From DASXTC01 sp036505635 (GTDB lineage: Bacteria > Acidobacteriota > Polarisedimenticolia > JACPZX01 > DASXTC01): a DNA stretch of 64,000 bases. Of this stretch, positions 22,580 through 32,803 are shown piece after piece. Numbering within the stretch: the stretch's first letter is position 1; each line of letters begins with the position of its first letter. Both the position numbers and the translations under genes were made by a program. The notes under the pieces were generated by a model, which did no database searches, had not been told where the DNA came from, and saw only the letters and a program-made list of their open reading frames with translations. The DNA lies in NCBI GenBank assembly GCA_036505635.1, contig DASXTC010000010.1, forward strand, positions 1 through 64,000. Reading direction: 5' to 3'.

Positions 22580-25500
22580 CTATCCAAGCACCACCAGGAC
22601 CTGATGCTCGTGACCGTCGTCGGATAGAGGGACGAGCCCCTCTGCCGGGAGCAGGGCTCCGTCAAGGGTGACCCGGGATACCCCGTGGCAGACTCCCTTC
22701 GGGTTCTCGACGGTGATCCGGTAGAGGGTGCTGCCGTGACGGTAGGTGATCTCGTAGCCTTTCCACCGTCGGGGGATGCACGGATCGATACGGAGAGTGG
22801 AACCTAGTTTCCGGAAACCGAGTATCCACTCCAAGCCCGCGCGGTGCAGCCAGCCCGCGGCCCCGGTGTACCAGGTCCATCCCCCCCGTCCCACGTGGGG
22901 AGGCTCGGAATAGATGTCTGCGGCCACGACGTAAGGCTCCACCTTGTATCTGCGAACGTCAGCACGGCTGATCGCGTGGTGGACAGGGTTCAATAGATCG
23001 AACAGATCGGCGGCCTTGTCGCCGTCGCCCAGGTCGGCGAAAGCCATGACCGACCAGATCGCGGCGTGGGTGTACTGCCCGCCGTTCTCCCGGATACCGG
23101 GGGGGTATCCCTTGATGTATCCGGGGTCGAGGGGCGTCCGGTCGAATGGCGGGGAGAGGAGCAGCAGAAGACGGTCCGCGCGCCGGATGAGCCGACGCTC
23201 CAGGGACTCCATCGCCTGGCGTGCTCGATCCCTCCTGCCGGCGCCCGAGAGGACCGCCCAGGACTGCGAGATGGAGTCGATCCGGCATTCGTCATTTGCC
23301 GCCGATCCCAGCGGCGTGCCGTCGTCGAAGAAAGCGCGTCGATACCACTCACCGTCCCAGGCTTCCCGGTCCAGCGAGACCTCCAGGGAAGCGGCCACCG
23401 TCCGCCACCGTGCCGCACGCTCACCTTCCGCACGCAGGTCGGCGATCCGGGCGAATTCCCTCAGGTTCACGAGGAGAAACCACCCCAGCCAGACGCTCTC
23501 TCCGCGGCCCTCGTGGCCGACTCGGTTCATGCCGTCGTTCCAGTCCCCGGCGCCTATCAAGGGCAAGCCGTGGCTGCCCACCTCGAGACTCCGATCCAGG
23601 ACCCGCGCGCAATGCTCGAACAGCGTCGCCCGCTCCTCCGATTCCGTGGGCTCGAAGTACGCTTCCTGCTGCCGATCTTCCAGTGACGCGCCTTCGAGCC
23701 AGGGGATCTCCTCATCGAGCACCGTCTGGTCCCCGGTCGTGCGCAGATAATGGGTCACCGCGTAGGGCAGCCAGAGGCGGTCGTCGGAGATCCGTGTCCG
23801 GACCCCGCGGCCGGTGGGAGGATGCCACCAGTGCTGGACGTCCCCTTCCTTGAACTGCCTGGCGGCGGCGCGCGTAAGGTGCTCGCGCGCGAGCTCGGGT
23901 CTGGTCGCCGCCAGGGCCAGGACGTCCTGGAGCTGGTCGCGGAAACCGTACGCCCCACCGGACTGGTAGAGCGCGGATCGGGACCAGATCCGGCACGAGA
24001 GGGTCTGGTAGAGGAGCCATCGGTTCAGCATGAGATCCATTGAACGATCCGGGGTCTTCACCTGCACCGCGCCCAGCAGGCTGTCCCAGTGCTCCTGAAC
24101 TGCCGCGAGGACCCGATCGCAGCTCAACGCGCGATAGCGTTCGATCAGGGCTCGAGACTCTTCGCGACTCCCACCCTGCCCCAGCAGGAAGAGCACCTCG
24201 GTGCGCTCCCCGGGCTCCAGCTCGACGACCGTCTGCAGAGCGGCACAAGGATCGAGGCCCGCTCCGGTCCTTCCCGAGAGCCCCTGACCGCGTTCGAGCG
24301 ACTCGGGATGGTCCAGGCTCGCGTTGCGGCCCAGGAACTCGAGGCGGTCGCCGGTCAATGATGTCTGGAGCCCCCCCAGGTCGGCGAAGGCGACCCGGTT
24401 CGCGAACTCTCCGTTCCAGGCGTTTCGCGCGAAGATGGCTCCGGTCGCAGGGTCGACGTCGGTGACCACGGAAGGGACTGAACCAGCGCGCGCGACACCC
24501 AGCACCCACTCCGCGTACGCCGTGACCGAGAGCCGCCGGGTACGGCCGGATTGATTCTCCAGAGCGAGGCGGGAGATCTTGATCGAGTCATTCAGAGGCG
24601 AGAGCATCAGGAGCTCCAGCGCGATGCCGTGCGATGTGTGCTCGAAGCGGCTGTACCCCTGGCCGTGCCGGATGACGTAGGGCGAGGCTTCCTCACGGAT
24701 AGGGAGGCAGGTGGGTCCCCAGACCAAACCGCCCTCTTCGTCGCGCACGTAGAGCGTCTCGCCCGGAGTGTCGCTCACGGGATCGTTGGACCATGGCGTC
24801 AGCTTGTTCTCCCGGCTGTTCACGGACCACGTATGCCCCGAGCCGGACTCTGAAACCTGGAATCCGAATTCCGGGTTGGCCACCACGTTGATCCAGGGAG
24901 CCGGCGTCCATTGCCCTTTGCCGAGCACCGTGACGTATTCGCGGCCGTCCGGCGTGAATCCCCCCAGACCGTTGAAGAACTCGAGATCCAGCGCGGGAGG
25001 GGAGATGGCCTCCATCTTCTCGTGTGGCGAGCGGACCCGCGCCCGGAGCGGCGCCGACCGCTCCATACGGATTGTCTGCTCGGACAGCGAACCCCGGCTC
25101 GCCAGGATCAGCACGCGCGCGGCCGACCGCAGCAGCAGCAGGTCCTCCTGGGACAGGAGGTCCTCCCGCAGCACGAAGACGCGTCCTCGTTCCCCGTCAG
25201 CCTCGTGACCGGCCGAGGATCGGCTGACCCGCACCATGGCTTCGACCGACTGCTGGAGATCCTGCGCGTAGGAGGCGCCCTTCGCATTGAGGATCACGAG
25301 ATCGGCGGGAACCCCCTTCAAGCCCCAGTACTCGTGCGCCCTCAGGAGCTGCCTCACGACGTCCCGCTCCTCATCCTGCTCGATGCGCACCACGGCGATC
25401 GGCAGATCACCGGAGATTCCGTGGGCCCAGAGCCCGGACGCCCCCCTGCGGTTCGTGGCCAGCACCTGAGGCGCCGCGCGCAGGGTGGGATCGACGTACA

Positions 25501-28500
25501 GCAGGCGATTGGCCAGACGCTGGAAAAGATGCGCCTCGTCCTGGGTGATCATCAGGTGATGCAGTTGGACCTGGGCCCGCGTCCAGGCCAGGGTGCTCTC
25601 TCGCTCGAAGGTGGCCGGCTGTTGATACTTCTCGGCGACCTGGAGCGCCTCCTCCCGTGAACGCGCCACGAGCGTGGTGTACACGATGCGGACCGTCCCT
25701 TGAGGAGGGAGCGCCACCCGGTGCCGAAGGCTCACGATGGGATCCAGCACCGTTCCCGCGGTATTGGTCAGAGGACCACCGTCGATCACGGAAACCGGCG
25801 TGCGGACCCCTCGTCCCCGTCCCAGAAAGCGCGCGCGGTCGCTCTCATACTGCAGCGCGTCGACCGTCTCTCCCTCGAGCGCGGCCAGGTGCGCAAGCCA
25901 GACCCGGGGCTCGTCCGCCGAGCGCGAGCGCCGCGTGGCCAGCAAAGCACCGAGATGGGGGACGAACTCCGTCTCCACGAACAGATTCGAGAAGGCGGGG
26001 TGCGCCTCGTCCGCCGCCTGCGGAGCCAGCACGACCTCGGCATAGGACGTGAGATCGATCTCACGGTCCCTGTTTTCACGGTTTGTCACCGTCAACCGGC
26101 GGAGCTCGGCGTCGTCCTCGGGGGAGACCACGATCTCGAGGGTGATCGAAACGGACCGGTCGCGCTGCATGATCTTGGCCCGATCCTCCGAATAGATGAC
26201 GTCGTAATGATCCGCGGGGGTTCCGCTCGGCTGGAAGCCGGCGGACCACACCGCACCGGTCCCGACGTCACGCAGGAAGACGAACGTCCCCCAGCAGTCG
26301 CGCGTCGTGTCCTCGCGCCAGCGCGTCACGGCAAGCTCGCGCCATCGGCTGAACCCGGAGCCGGCAGCCGTGACCATGACCGTGTAGCGCCCGTTGGAGA
26401 GGAGGTGGGTGCGGGGAGTGACGTCGTGCGGCGAATCGAAGCGTCGCAGGGTGGGAGGAAGGAGGTCCCGCACGAGCGCGGCGACCTGGACCTCCTCTGC
26501 CCGTGGCCGTGTGATGGCCACCGCACGCGGTGTGCGCTCCTGGAGCAGAAGCTCAGCCGCCTGGACCATCGGATTGGCGTGAAAACGCTTCCGGGTCAGC
26601 CCGTCGTTCAACGCGTTGCCCAGAGAGATGAGAGTCATACCCTGGTGGTGCGCCATGTAGGCCTTCACAACGGCCGCGGCGGTCTTCTCCGGTAGCCTCG
26701 AGGGGGTGTAATCGAGCGCTTCGTAGAACCCGAAGGCCCCGCGTGCTCCCGCCTCCTCGAGGCGGGCGAAGTTCTCCAGGGCGGCGCCGGGGTCGACCAT
26801 GGCCGCGAGCGCGGTGGCGTAGGGAGCCACGACCACGTCTTCGAAAAGCCCACGCTTGAGCCCCAGACCGGGCACGCCAAAAGCGGAATACTGATAGGTC
26901 AGCTCCGCGTCACGCACGTTGTAGGCCGATTCGGAGACTCCCCATGGAACCTGCCGCTCCGCGCCGTAGCGGATCTGGCGCCCGACCACGAGGCGGCACG
27001 TGAGATCCAGCAGGCTCCGGGCTGGCTGCGACATCACGAGAAGCGGCATGAGGTACTCGAACATGGACCCGGACCACGACACCAGGGCAGCGCCGTGACC
27101 GATCGGCGTGAGGGAGCGGCCGAGATGGAACCAGTGCTGGGGCGGCACGTCCCCCTTGGCGATGGCAACAAAGCTTGCCAGCCGGGCCTCGGAGGCCAGA
27201 AGGTCGTACCTGCCTGGATCGAGCGTGCTGTCGGCCACGCGATAGCCGATTGAGAAGAGCCTGGACGTGGGATCGTACAGGAACTGGAAGTCCATGGCCT
27301 GGACCATCTCGTCGGCGAGCGAGGCGAGGGCCGAAAGGCGGTGCGCGAGCGCCCCCTCGTGGAGGTGCGTGTCACGGGCGTGGCTCCGGATGGAGCCATG
27401 GACGGCGCTCGCCCAGATCAGGATGTCGGATCGCGAGTCGCTCTGGACCTCGCTCGAAAGCGTGTGCGCGATGTCCAGCAGACTGTCCGCGCGAGATTCG
27501 AGCTCGTGGAGGCGTCGAAGCCGTTCGGGCATCGACGCCGGGAGATCCGCCACTACGGCCGCCGTCGCCTCCGCGGCGTCGCGCAGCTGCACCGCCGTGA
27601 CCGTCTGCGCGCGACGGGAATGCCCGGCCTCATTTATCGAATCGATCAGCAGTTGGAGAGCGTCTCCGATCCCATCGAAGATCTCCGTGTCCCCGACGGG
27701 GCGGTGCACCTGTTCGCGGCACGCCTGAGCCAGCGCGATCAGATACCCTCCCAGGTTGCCGCTGTCGACGGTGGACACGTACATGGGCTCCAGCGGCCTC
27801 AGGTCTTCGGTGTCGTACCAGTTGAGGAAGTGACCCCGGACGCGGCGCAGGCCGCTCATGGTCTGCAGCGTGGTCTCGAGCCGTTCCACCATTTCCAGCG
27901 TTCCGATCCAGCCGAAATCGCGGGCGACCACCGTGCTGAGCAGATAGAGCCCCAGGTTCGTCGGCGAGGTGCGGTGGGCTTCGACAGGCTCGGGATCTTC
28001 CTGGAAGTTGTCCGGCGGGAGGCCATGGCTCCGCTCGTCCACGAACGTCTCGAAGTAGCGCCAGGTTCGGCGGGCGACGAGCCGCAAGGAGCGCGTGTCC
28101 TCGGAAGAGAGGACCTGCGACTTCGCGAGCTTCGGGGGGACGCTTATCCGCCAGGCGAGGACGGGTGACGCCACCCAGAGGAGAACGAACGGCGCGGCCA
28201 CGGGCCAGGCTCCCGGTTTGAGCACGAGGAAGAGCGCGCCGGCTCCGGCGGCCAGCAGCACGCCCCAGCGGAGGTGCCAGTAGAAGACCCGGAGGCTCAG
28301 GTCGACTCCGTAGCCTGCCTGCGCGGCCGTCACCCACTCGAGAAGGTTCCGTTTCGTCACGTAGAGCCGGGCGAGAGTGCGAATCATGGCATCCACCATG
28401 AGCCAGGCCTGGTGCGCCAGCATGGTGATGGCCAGGAGCGTTTGCAACAAGGCGACACGGATGTCGTGGCCCACGTCTCGAAGGTGGCTTCGCTTGGAGA

Positions 28501-31123
28501 TCCCCCATCGCCGTGGGATGAGGCCGTCGAGCACCGGGATCACGGCCGGCACGACAACGGATCCGACGAAGAGGCCGGTCCAGAGCAGCGGTGGAACCGC
28601 CGGGAGGATCCATGCGGCCACCGCGACCAGGAACGCTGAGGGCGCGACGAGGCTTCGCCTCAGGTTATCCACCATCTTCCATCGTCCGTGTCGGGGGATG
28701 CCGGCCGTCTGCTTCCCGCCCGAGGTGTCGAACGCGTGTCCCAGGATCCACGGGAGGAGCTGCCAGTCGCCGCGCACCCATCGATGGTGGCGACGGGCCG
28801 CCACCTCGTAGTTGGTGGGGAACTCCTCGAAGAGCTCCACGTCGGTCGCCAGCCCTGCGCGCGCGAACGAGCTCTCGAAGAGATCGTGGCTGAGGAGCGT
28901 GTTCTCCGGGACCTTTCCGTCGAGGGCCGCCTCGAAGGCATCCACGTCGTATATCCCCTTGCCCGTGTACGACCCCTCACCGAAGAGATCCTGATACACA
29001 TCGGAGACCGCGGCCGCGTAGGGATCCACCCCACCGGGGCCTGAGATGATCCGCTGGTAGGTCGTGCTTCCCGCGCCCGTAGGCAAGGACGGTGTGAGCC
29101 GGGGCTGGAGGATCGCGTACCCCTCGACGACGCGTCCCTTTACGGGATCGAAGCGCGGTCGGTTCAACGGATGCGCCATCGCCCCGATCAGGCGGCAGGC
29201 GGTCCCCATGGGAAGCCGGGTGTCGGCGTCCAGGGTGATGACGTACCGAACGCCCTGCGGCACCGTGGGCGGCTGACCGTTGATTGGAACGAACGTGGTG
29301 TCCCGGGCGCCGCGCAGCAGCCGGTTCAGCTCGTGGAGCTTCCCGCGCTTCCTCTCCCAGCCGATCCACTTGCCCTCCTTGTCGTTCCACAGACGCCTGC
29401 GATGCAACAGATGGAACCACTCTCCGCCGCCGGGTGGGCTCCCGTACCGCGAGTTGAGGCGCGCGATGCCGTCGGCCAGAGTGGCAAGGAGGTCCTCGTC
29501 GCCCGGCATCCTCTCATCGGTCGCGTCCGCCCAATCCGTGAGGAGGGCAAAGTGGAGATGGCCTTCGGGCTTCGCGAGATAGTGCACCTCGAGCCGCTCG
29601 AGCTGCCCTTCGATGTCGGTCTGGCGGGTGAGCATCGTGGGCACGACGACCAGGGTCCGAAGCTCCGGTGGCACGCCCTGGGCGAGCTCGAGCTTGGGGA
29701 GCAGCCTGGGTGGAACGAGAAGCGGAACCAGACGGTGGACGAGCGACACGGCGATATCCGACGCGGGCACCAGGGCGAGGATCCCCAGCAGGGCGAGGAT
29801 CCAGGAGGCTGCCCCGGCGGTCCAGGTCAGCGACAGAAGGCCGGAGAGCAGGAGGGCGGTGAGGGCCGCGATCCCTCCCAGGTAACCCGTCATCGCATGG
29901 GCGCGATAGGCACGGCGGAGGCGGATTCGCAAGGGGACGCGAAACCCCAGACGCTTCTCGAAAGCCCTCCGGCCACCGGCAACGATGTAATACCCCGGGT
30001 CCTCCTCGGCGCGCTCGGGTATCCCGGGAAGCGTCTGCGTCTCGCCGTTCTGCCGGCCCGCGCTCCGGGCCAGGAGCACCGCTTCCCGCGCCACCTCGAT
30101 CTCCGAACGTCCCGAACCCCGGGAGAGCAGCTCGATACGGGCTCGGTATTCGTCCCGGGTCGTGAAATCCATGGCGGCGAACCCGGGAGCGGTACGGAGG
30201 ACCTCGTCCACCAGGCTGACGCTCTCGAAGAACTCGGGCCAGTCGATTGAGGACATCCATCGCATGCTCGTGATGATGTTCCGGACGGTGACGTTGGCCG
30301 CGGCCTGGGCCTGGTGTTCCTCGGCGACGACCTCATCGGCCGAGGTCCCTTGGGCGCTCAGCTTCTTTTCGAGCCAGGCCAGGACCGGCATGATCGAAGG
30401 GTCCTGGCCACGAAGCCGCTGGACGAGCTGCACGGCGAACGCGCGGGCCAGGACAGCGTCGCTCAGACCGCGCAGGACCTCCTCCGGGCGCTCCGCGGGC
30501 CGATCGGTGAAGCCCAGCAGGCGATCCGCCACCTCGTCAGCCCTGGCCCGCTCCTGGCGGGAGCGGATGATCAGCTGCGACAGCCGCCGCAGGTTCTCCA
30601 CGAGGGCCACGCGGAGGTGGATGGCGACCGCCCAGAGCTCCCCGATGGTCAGCGGCTGGATACGCTGGTAGGCCCCGACGAATCGCTGAAGTGTCTCCAT
30701 CTCGAAGCGGCTGTCGGTATGGGCGACGTAGGCCCAGGCCAGCCCATAGACTCGCGGGTATCCGGCGAGGTGGCCCGCGGCGATCTTCGGCAGGAGGCTG
30801 TAATAGCTCCGCGGGAGGTGGTCGCGGATCCCTCGAAGTTGTTCGTCCACGACGTGGAAGTTGTCGAGGATCCACTCCGCGGCGGGCGTGATCTCGCGCT
30901 TCGCCAGGACCGTTTCGGCGATGTTCCGGTACCCGGCCAGAAGCACGCGTGCGTTCTCGCGAACCCTGGGGAGGAGATTCCGTCCTCTGGGGGCCACCCC
31001 GGTGGCGCGATGGGCCTCAGCCAGGCTCTCGGCGTGTTGCTCCAGGCGCTCGATGCCGAAGATCTCGGCACGGATCGGTTCTTCCACCGGAGAGGAAACG
31101 TCGAGGACGGCGGTCGCCTTCAT
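22580..31123 (-). CDS. ndvB: NdvB-like cyclic beta-1,2-glucan synthase (GT84 / glycoamylase-like / GH94)
   Basis: About 2847 residues. It is predicted to make a cyclic or linear beta-glucan on a protein-linked chain and process it. In order: an N-terminal soluble region (1-400), membrane helices around 410-460, a GT84 glucosyltransferase with ITLDADTRLP (DxD, near 629) and RHHRWVRGDWQ (QxxRW-like), more helices around 850-1000, a glycoamylase-like domain (NLGLYLLSTV, GLFEDVVVAPYATAL), then two GH94-type beta-sandwich regions and a catalytic (alpha/alpha)6 barrel with GAGDWNDGMNRVG (putative general acid Asp). All are intact. The start is set at ATG 31123, just before PIRAEIFG. A GTG at 31177 overlaps an old reading frame and is less likely. 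There is no clear Shine-Dalgarno. Confidence 0.9.
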   Translation of the reverse strand: MKATAVLDVSSPVEEPIRAEIFGIERLEQHAESLAEAHRATGVAPRGRNLLPRVRENARVLLAGYRNIAETVLAKREITPAAEWILDNFHVVDEQLRGIRDHLPRSYYSLLPKIAAGHLAGYPRVYGLAWAYVAHTDSRFEMETLQRFVGAYQRIQPLTIGELWAVAIHLRVALVENLRRLSQLIIRSRQERARADEVADRLLGFTDRPAERPEEVLRGLSDAVLARAFAVQLVQRLRGQDPSIMPVLAWLEKKLSAQGTSADEVVAEEHQAQAAANVTVRNIITSMRWMSSIDWPEFFESVSLVDEVLRTAPGFAAMDFTTRDEYRARIELLSRGSGRSEIEVAREAVLLARSAGRQNGETQTLPGIPERAEEDPGYYIVAGGRRAFEKRLGFRVPLRIRLRRAYRAHAMTGYLGGIAALTALLLSGLLSLTWTAGAASWILALLGILALVPASDIAVSLVHRLVPLLVPPRLLPKLELAQGVPPELRTLVVVPTMLTRQTDIEGQLERLEVHYLAKPEGHLHFALLTDWADATDERMPGDEDLLATLADGIARLNSRYGSPPGGGEWFHLLHRRRLWNDKEGKWIGWERKRGKLHELNRLLRGARDTTFVPINGQPPTVPQGVRYVITLDADTRLPMGTACRLIGAMAHPLNRPRFDPVKGRVVEGYAILQPRLTPSLPTGAGSTTYQRIISGPGGVDPYAAAVSDVYQDLFGEGSYTGKGIYDVDAFEAALDGKVPENTLLSHDLFESSFARAGLATDVELFEEFPTNYEVAARRHHRWVRGDWQLLPWILGHAFDTSGGKQTAGIPRHGRWKMVDNLRRSLVAPSAFLVAVAAWILPAVPPLLWTGLFVGSVVVPAVIPVLDGLIPRRWGISKRSHLRDVGHDIRVALLQTLLAITMLAHQAWLMVDAMIRTLARLYVTKRNLLEWVTAAQAGYGVDLSLRVFYWHLRWGVLLAAGAGALFLVLKPGAWPVAAPFVLLWVASPVLAWRISVPPKLAKSQVLSSEDTRSLRLVARRTWRYFETFVDERSHGLPPDNFQEDPEPVEAHRTSPTNLGLYLLSTVVARDFGWIGTLEMVERLETTLQTMSGLRRVRGHFLNWYDTEDLRPLEPMYVSTVDSGNLGGYLIALAQACREQVHRPVGDTEIFDGIGDALQLLIDSINEAGHSRRAQTVTAVQLRDAAEATAAVVADLPASMPERLRRLHELESRADSLLDIAHTLSSEVQSDSRSDILIWASAVHGSIRSHARDTHLHEGALAHRLSALASLADEMVQAMDFQFLYDPTSRLFSIGYRVADSTLDPGRYDLLASEARLASFVAIAKGDVPPQHWFHLGRSLTPIGHGAALVSWSGSMFEYLMPLLVMSQPARSLLDLTCRLVVGRQIRYGAERQVPWGVSESAYNVRDAELTYQYSAFGVPGLGLKRGLFEDVVVAPYATALAAMVDPGAALENFARLEEAGARGAFGFYEALDYTPSRLPEKTAAAVVKAYMAHHQGMTLISLGNALNDGLTRKRFHANPMVQAAELLLQERTPRAVAITRPRAEEVQVAALVRDLLPPTLRRFDSPHDVTPRTHLLSNGRYTVMVTAAGSGFSRWRELAVTRWREDTTRDCWGTFVFLRDVGTGAVWSAGFQPSGTPADHYDVIYSEDRAKIMQRDRSVSITLEIVVSPEDDAELRRLTVTNRENRDREIDLTSYAEVVLAPQAADEAHPAFSNLFVETEFVPHLGALLATRRSRSADEPRVWLAHLAALEGETVDALQYESDRARFLGRGRGVRTPVSVIDGGPLTNTAGTVLDPIVSLRHRVALPPQGTVRIVYTTLVARSREEALQVAEKYQQPATFERESTLAWTRAQVQLHHLMITQDEAHLFQRLANRLLYVDPTLRAAPQVLATNRRGASGLWAHGISGDLPIAVVRIEQDEERDVVRQLLRAHEYWGLKGVPADLVILNAKGASYAQDLQQSVEAMVRVSRSSAGHEADGERGRVFVLREDLLSQEDLLLLRSAARVLILASRGSLSEQTIRMERSAPLRARVRSPHEKMEAISPPALDLEFFNGLGGFTPDGREYVTVLGKGQWTPAPWINVVANPEFGFQVSESGSGHTWSVNSRENKLTPWSNDPVSDTPGETLYVRDEEGGLVWGPTCLPIREEASPYVIRHGQGYSRFEHTSHGIALELLMLSPLNDSIKISRLALENQSGRTRRLSVTAYAEWVLGVARAGSVPSVVTDVDPATGAIFARNAWNGEFANRVAFADLGGLQTSLTGDRLEFLGRNASLDHPESLERGQGLSGRTGAGLDPCAALQTVVELEPGERTEVLFLLGQGGSREESRALIERYRALSCDRVLAAVQEHWDSLLGAVQVKTPDRSMDLMLNRWLLYQTLSCRIWSRSALYQSGGAYGFRDQLQDVLALAATRPELAREHLTRAAARQFKEGDVQHWWHPPTGRGVRTRISDDRLWLPYAVTHYLRTTGDQTVLDEEIPWLEGASLEDRQQEAYFEPTESEERATLFEHCARVLDRSLEVGSHGLPLIGAGDWNDGMNRVGHEGRGESVWLGWFLLVNLREFARIADLRAEGERAARWRTVAASLEVSLDREAWDGEWYRRAFFDDGTPLGSAANDECRIDSISQSWAVLSGAGRRDRARQAMESLERRLIRRADRLLLLLSPPFDRTPLDPGYIKGYPPGIRENGGQYTHAAIWSVMAFADLGDGDKAADLFDLLNPVHHAISRADVRRYKVEPYVVAADIYSEPPHVGRGGWTWYTGAAGWLHRAGLEWILGFRKLGSTLRIDPCIPRRWKGYEITYRHGSTLYRITVENPKGVCHGVSRVTLDGALLPAEGLVPLSDDGHEHQVLVVLG

Positions 31124-31131
31124 TTCGAGGT

Positions 31132-31200
31132 TCAACCCCGGGACGATGAGCGGGTGTTTCCGCGGCGCTCGAGCCACTTCAGTGCTTCGTCCTTGTTCAT
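31132..31200 (-). pseudogene. Truncated 5' end of a DNA alkylation-repair-like gene
   Basis: A 22-codon frame (MNKDEALKWLERRGN, then stop) begins 9 nt after the SRPBCC fragment. Its start resembles the N-terminus of HEAT-repeat DNA alkylation-repair proteins. It breaks off where the glucan synthase begins, so it may be a deletion or recombination scar. Similarity was judged by eye on few residues. Confidence 0.4.
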
Positions 31201-31209
31201 GGCTGGAAT

Positions 31210-31356
31210 TCAGCGTCCAGCCAGCAGCTCGTCAAGGTTGTCGTAGCACATTGCCATGCCCTCCTTCATGTCGGTGCGGAGCGCCCCGTCGCGGGCCTTC
31301 CGCGATGAGTAGAGCACCGTGCTGGTGAGCGTGGTCCTGTCTCCGGCTCTCGTCAT
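31210..31356 (-). pseudogene. C-terminal remnant of an AHSA1/SRPBCC-domain protein
   Basis: A 48-residue frame with ATG and GAGGAG upstream: GDRTTLTSTVLYSS, KARDGALRTDMKEGMAMCYDNLDELL split across the piece. This is the usual C-terminal strand and long helix of SRPBCC/AHSA1 proteins. The N-terminal two thirds are missing, and the space upstream is filled by the sensor kinase gene. It is either a pseudogene or a very short derived peptide. Confidence 0.6.
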
Positions 31357-31369
31357 CGGCGATCTCCTC

Positions 31370-32803
31370 TCATCTCCACATCGGCAGGGAGAACGATGCC
31401 CGAAGCCCCGCGGCCGGCAGGTTCTCCAGCCGGACCTGTCCATCGTGCAAGGCGGCAACCTCTCTGACGAAGTTGAGGCCCAGCCCCGTGCTCTTCTGTC
31501 CCGTGTCGGGCCGCTGAAGGGAAAAGAACTTCTGGAAGATCTTCTCTTTTGCGTATTCCGGGATGCCAGGGCCCTCGTCCTCGACGGTGAACCGGGCCGT
31601 CGTGCCGTCCAGGCTGGCGCGCAGGTTCATGAGACCGCCGGGGGGGCTGAAGTCGATGGCGTTCTGGATGAGGTTGGAGATCGCCTGGTGAAGCAGGAAT
31701 GGATCCCCCCGCACGGAAAGCTCTTCCTTGACGTCCACCTCCACGCGAAGTCTCTTTCTCGAGAGGATAGGCTCCTTGCTCTCCAGCACTGTCCGGAGAA
31801 GCGCCCCGAAAGGGACGCTCTCCATCGTCGCCAGCGACTTCCTCATCTCCAGCTCGGACAGCCTCAGCATCCGCTCGACGAGGTTCTGGATGCGGCCCGC
31901 TTCCGTGCGGATGTTCGAGAGGAACTGAGCCCGTTTCTCCAGCGGCATCTCCTCGTCGAGGAGCTCCGCGGCGCCCCGGATGGCCGAGACGGGACTTTTG
32001 ATCTCGTGGGTAAGAGTCTGGACGTACTGCTCGACGTACTTCTTTCCCTCCAGCGATTCCCTCATCTTGTCGAAGGCATCCCCCATCTCCTTGAGCTCCG
32101 TCCCGGCGAGGCTGGGGAGAGCGACGCGCCTACCCGCCCGCACGTCGTCCGCGAAACGAGTCAGCCTCTTGATCTGGCTCGACAGCCACAAAGAGACGAG
32201 CAGGCCCAACGATAAGGCCACCAGGGCTGACAGAGCTCCGATCCGGAAGATCCGGGGCTTTGCGGAATCAAGGAAGGTGTTGATGCTCGTCGTCGGCTCT
32301 GCCACGGTCAGCACCCCGGCGATCTCGCCCTTGACCAGGATCGGCGCCGCGACGTACATGATTGCGGAGGCCGGGTCGGCCGGGTTCCTCCGCGTCGTTC
32401 GGGCCCCGTACTGACCCAACAGCGTCAGGCGGACATCCTGCCACTGGGTGTAGTCCGCTCCGACGTTCTCGCGATTCTCGGAGTCGAAGATAACTTTGCC
32501 CGCTCTGTCGGTGATGTACACCTGGACGTCCACGTGATCCTTCTCCAGATCATAGATCCTGGCCGAGAGCGGGCGCGAGTGAGCGCCGTCGATCGCGGCG
32601 TACAGGTCATCGGCGCTGAAGCGGTTGGTCTCCATCTCTCGCCCGATGACCGCCGCGAGGATGTTGGCCTGATCCACCAGCGGCTCCTCCACTCCTTCGA
32701 GGTATCGCGTGCGAAGGCTGCCCGCGATGTGGGCGATCGGGTAGGCAAAGCAGATGGCGAAGATGAGGAAGTAGGCGAGGAATAGGGCGACGCCGAGCCT
32801 CAT
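31370..32803 (-). CDS. creC: CreC-like membrane sensor histidine kinase
   Basis: 477 residues. N-terminal helix (LFLAYFLIFAICFAYPIAHI), a periplasmic sensor region (30-190, with DVQVYITDRAGKVIFDSENRENVG), a second helix near 195-215 (IGALSALVALSLGLLVSLWL), HAMP, HisKA with phospho-acceptor His in LTHEIKSPVSAI, and HATPase with NAIDFS, DEGPGIP and GLGLNFV. The CreC family signature sequence around MRESLEGKKYVEQYVQTL is well conserved. Its ATG overlaps the creB-like stop by one base. It pairs with the OmpR-type regulator upstream and lies in the exosortase K locus. Confidence 0.9.
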   Translation of the reverse strand: MRLGVALFLAYFLIFAICFAYPIAHIAGSLRTRYLEGVEEPLVDQANILAAVIGREMETNRFSADDLYAAIDGAHSRPLSARIYDLEKDHVDVQVYITDRAGKVIFDSENRENVGADYTQWQDVRLTLLGQYGARTTRRNPADPASAIMYVAAPILVKGEIAGVLTVAEPTTSINTFLDSAKPRIFRIGALSALVALSLGLLVSLWLSSQIKRLTRFADDVRAGRRVALPSLAGTELKEMGDAFDKMRESLEGKKYVEQYVQTLTHEIKSPVSAIRGAAELLDEEMPLEKRAQFLSNIRTEAGRIQNLVERMLRLSELEMRKSLATMESVPFGALLRTVLESKEPILSRKRLRVEVDVKEELSVRGDPFLLHQAISNLIQNAIDFSPPGGLMNLRASLDGTTARFTVEDEGPGIPEYAKEKIFQKFFSLQRPDTGQKSTGLGLNFVREVAALHDGQVRLENLPAAGLRASFSLPMWR

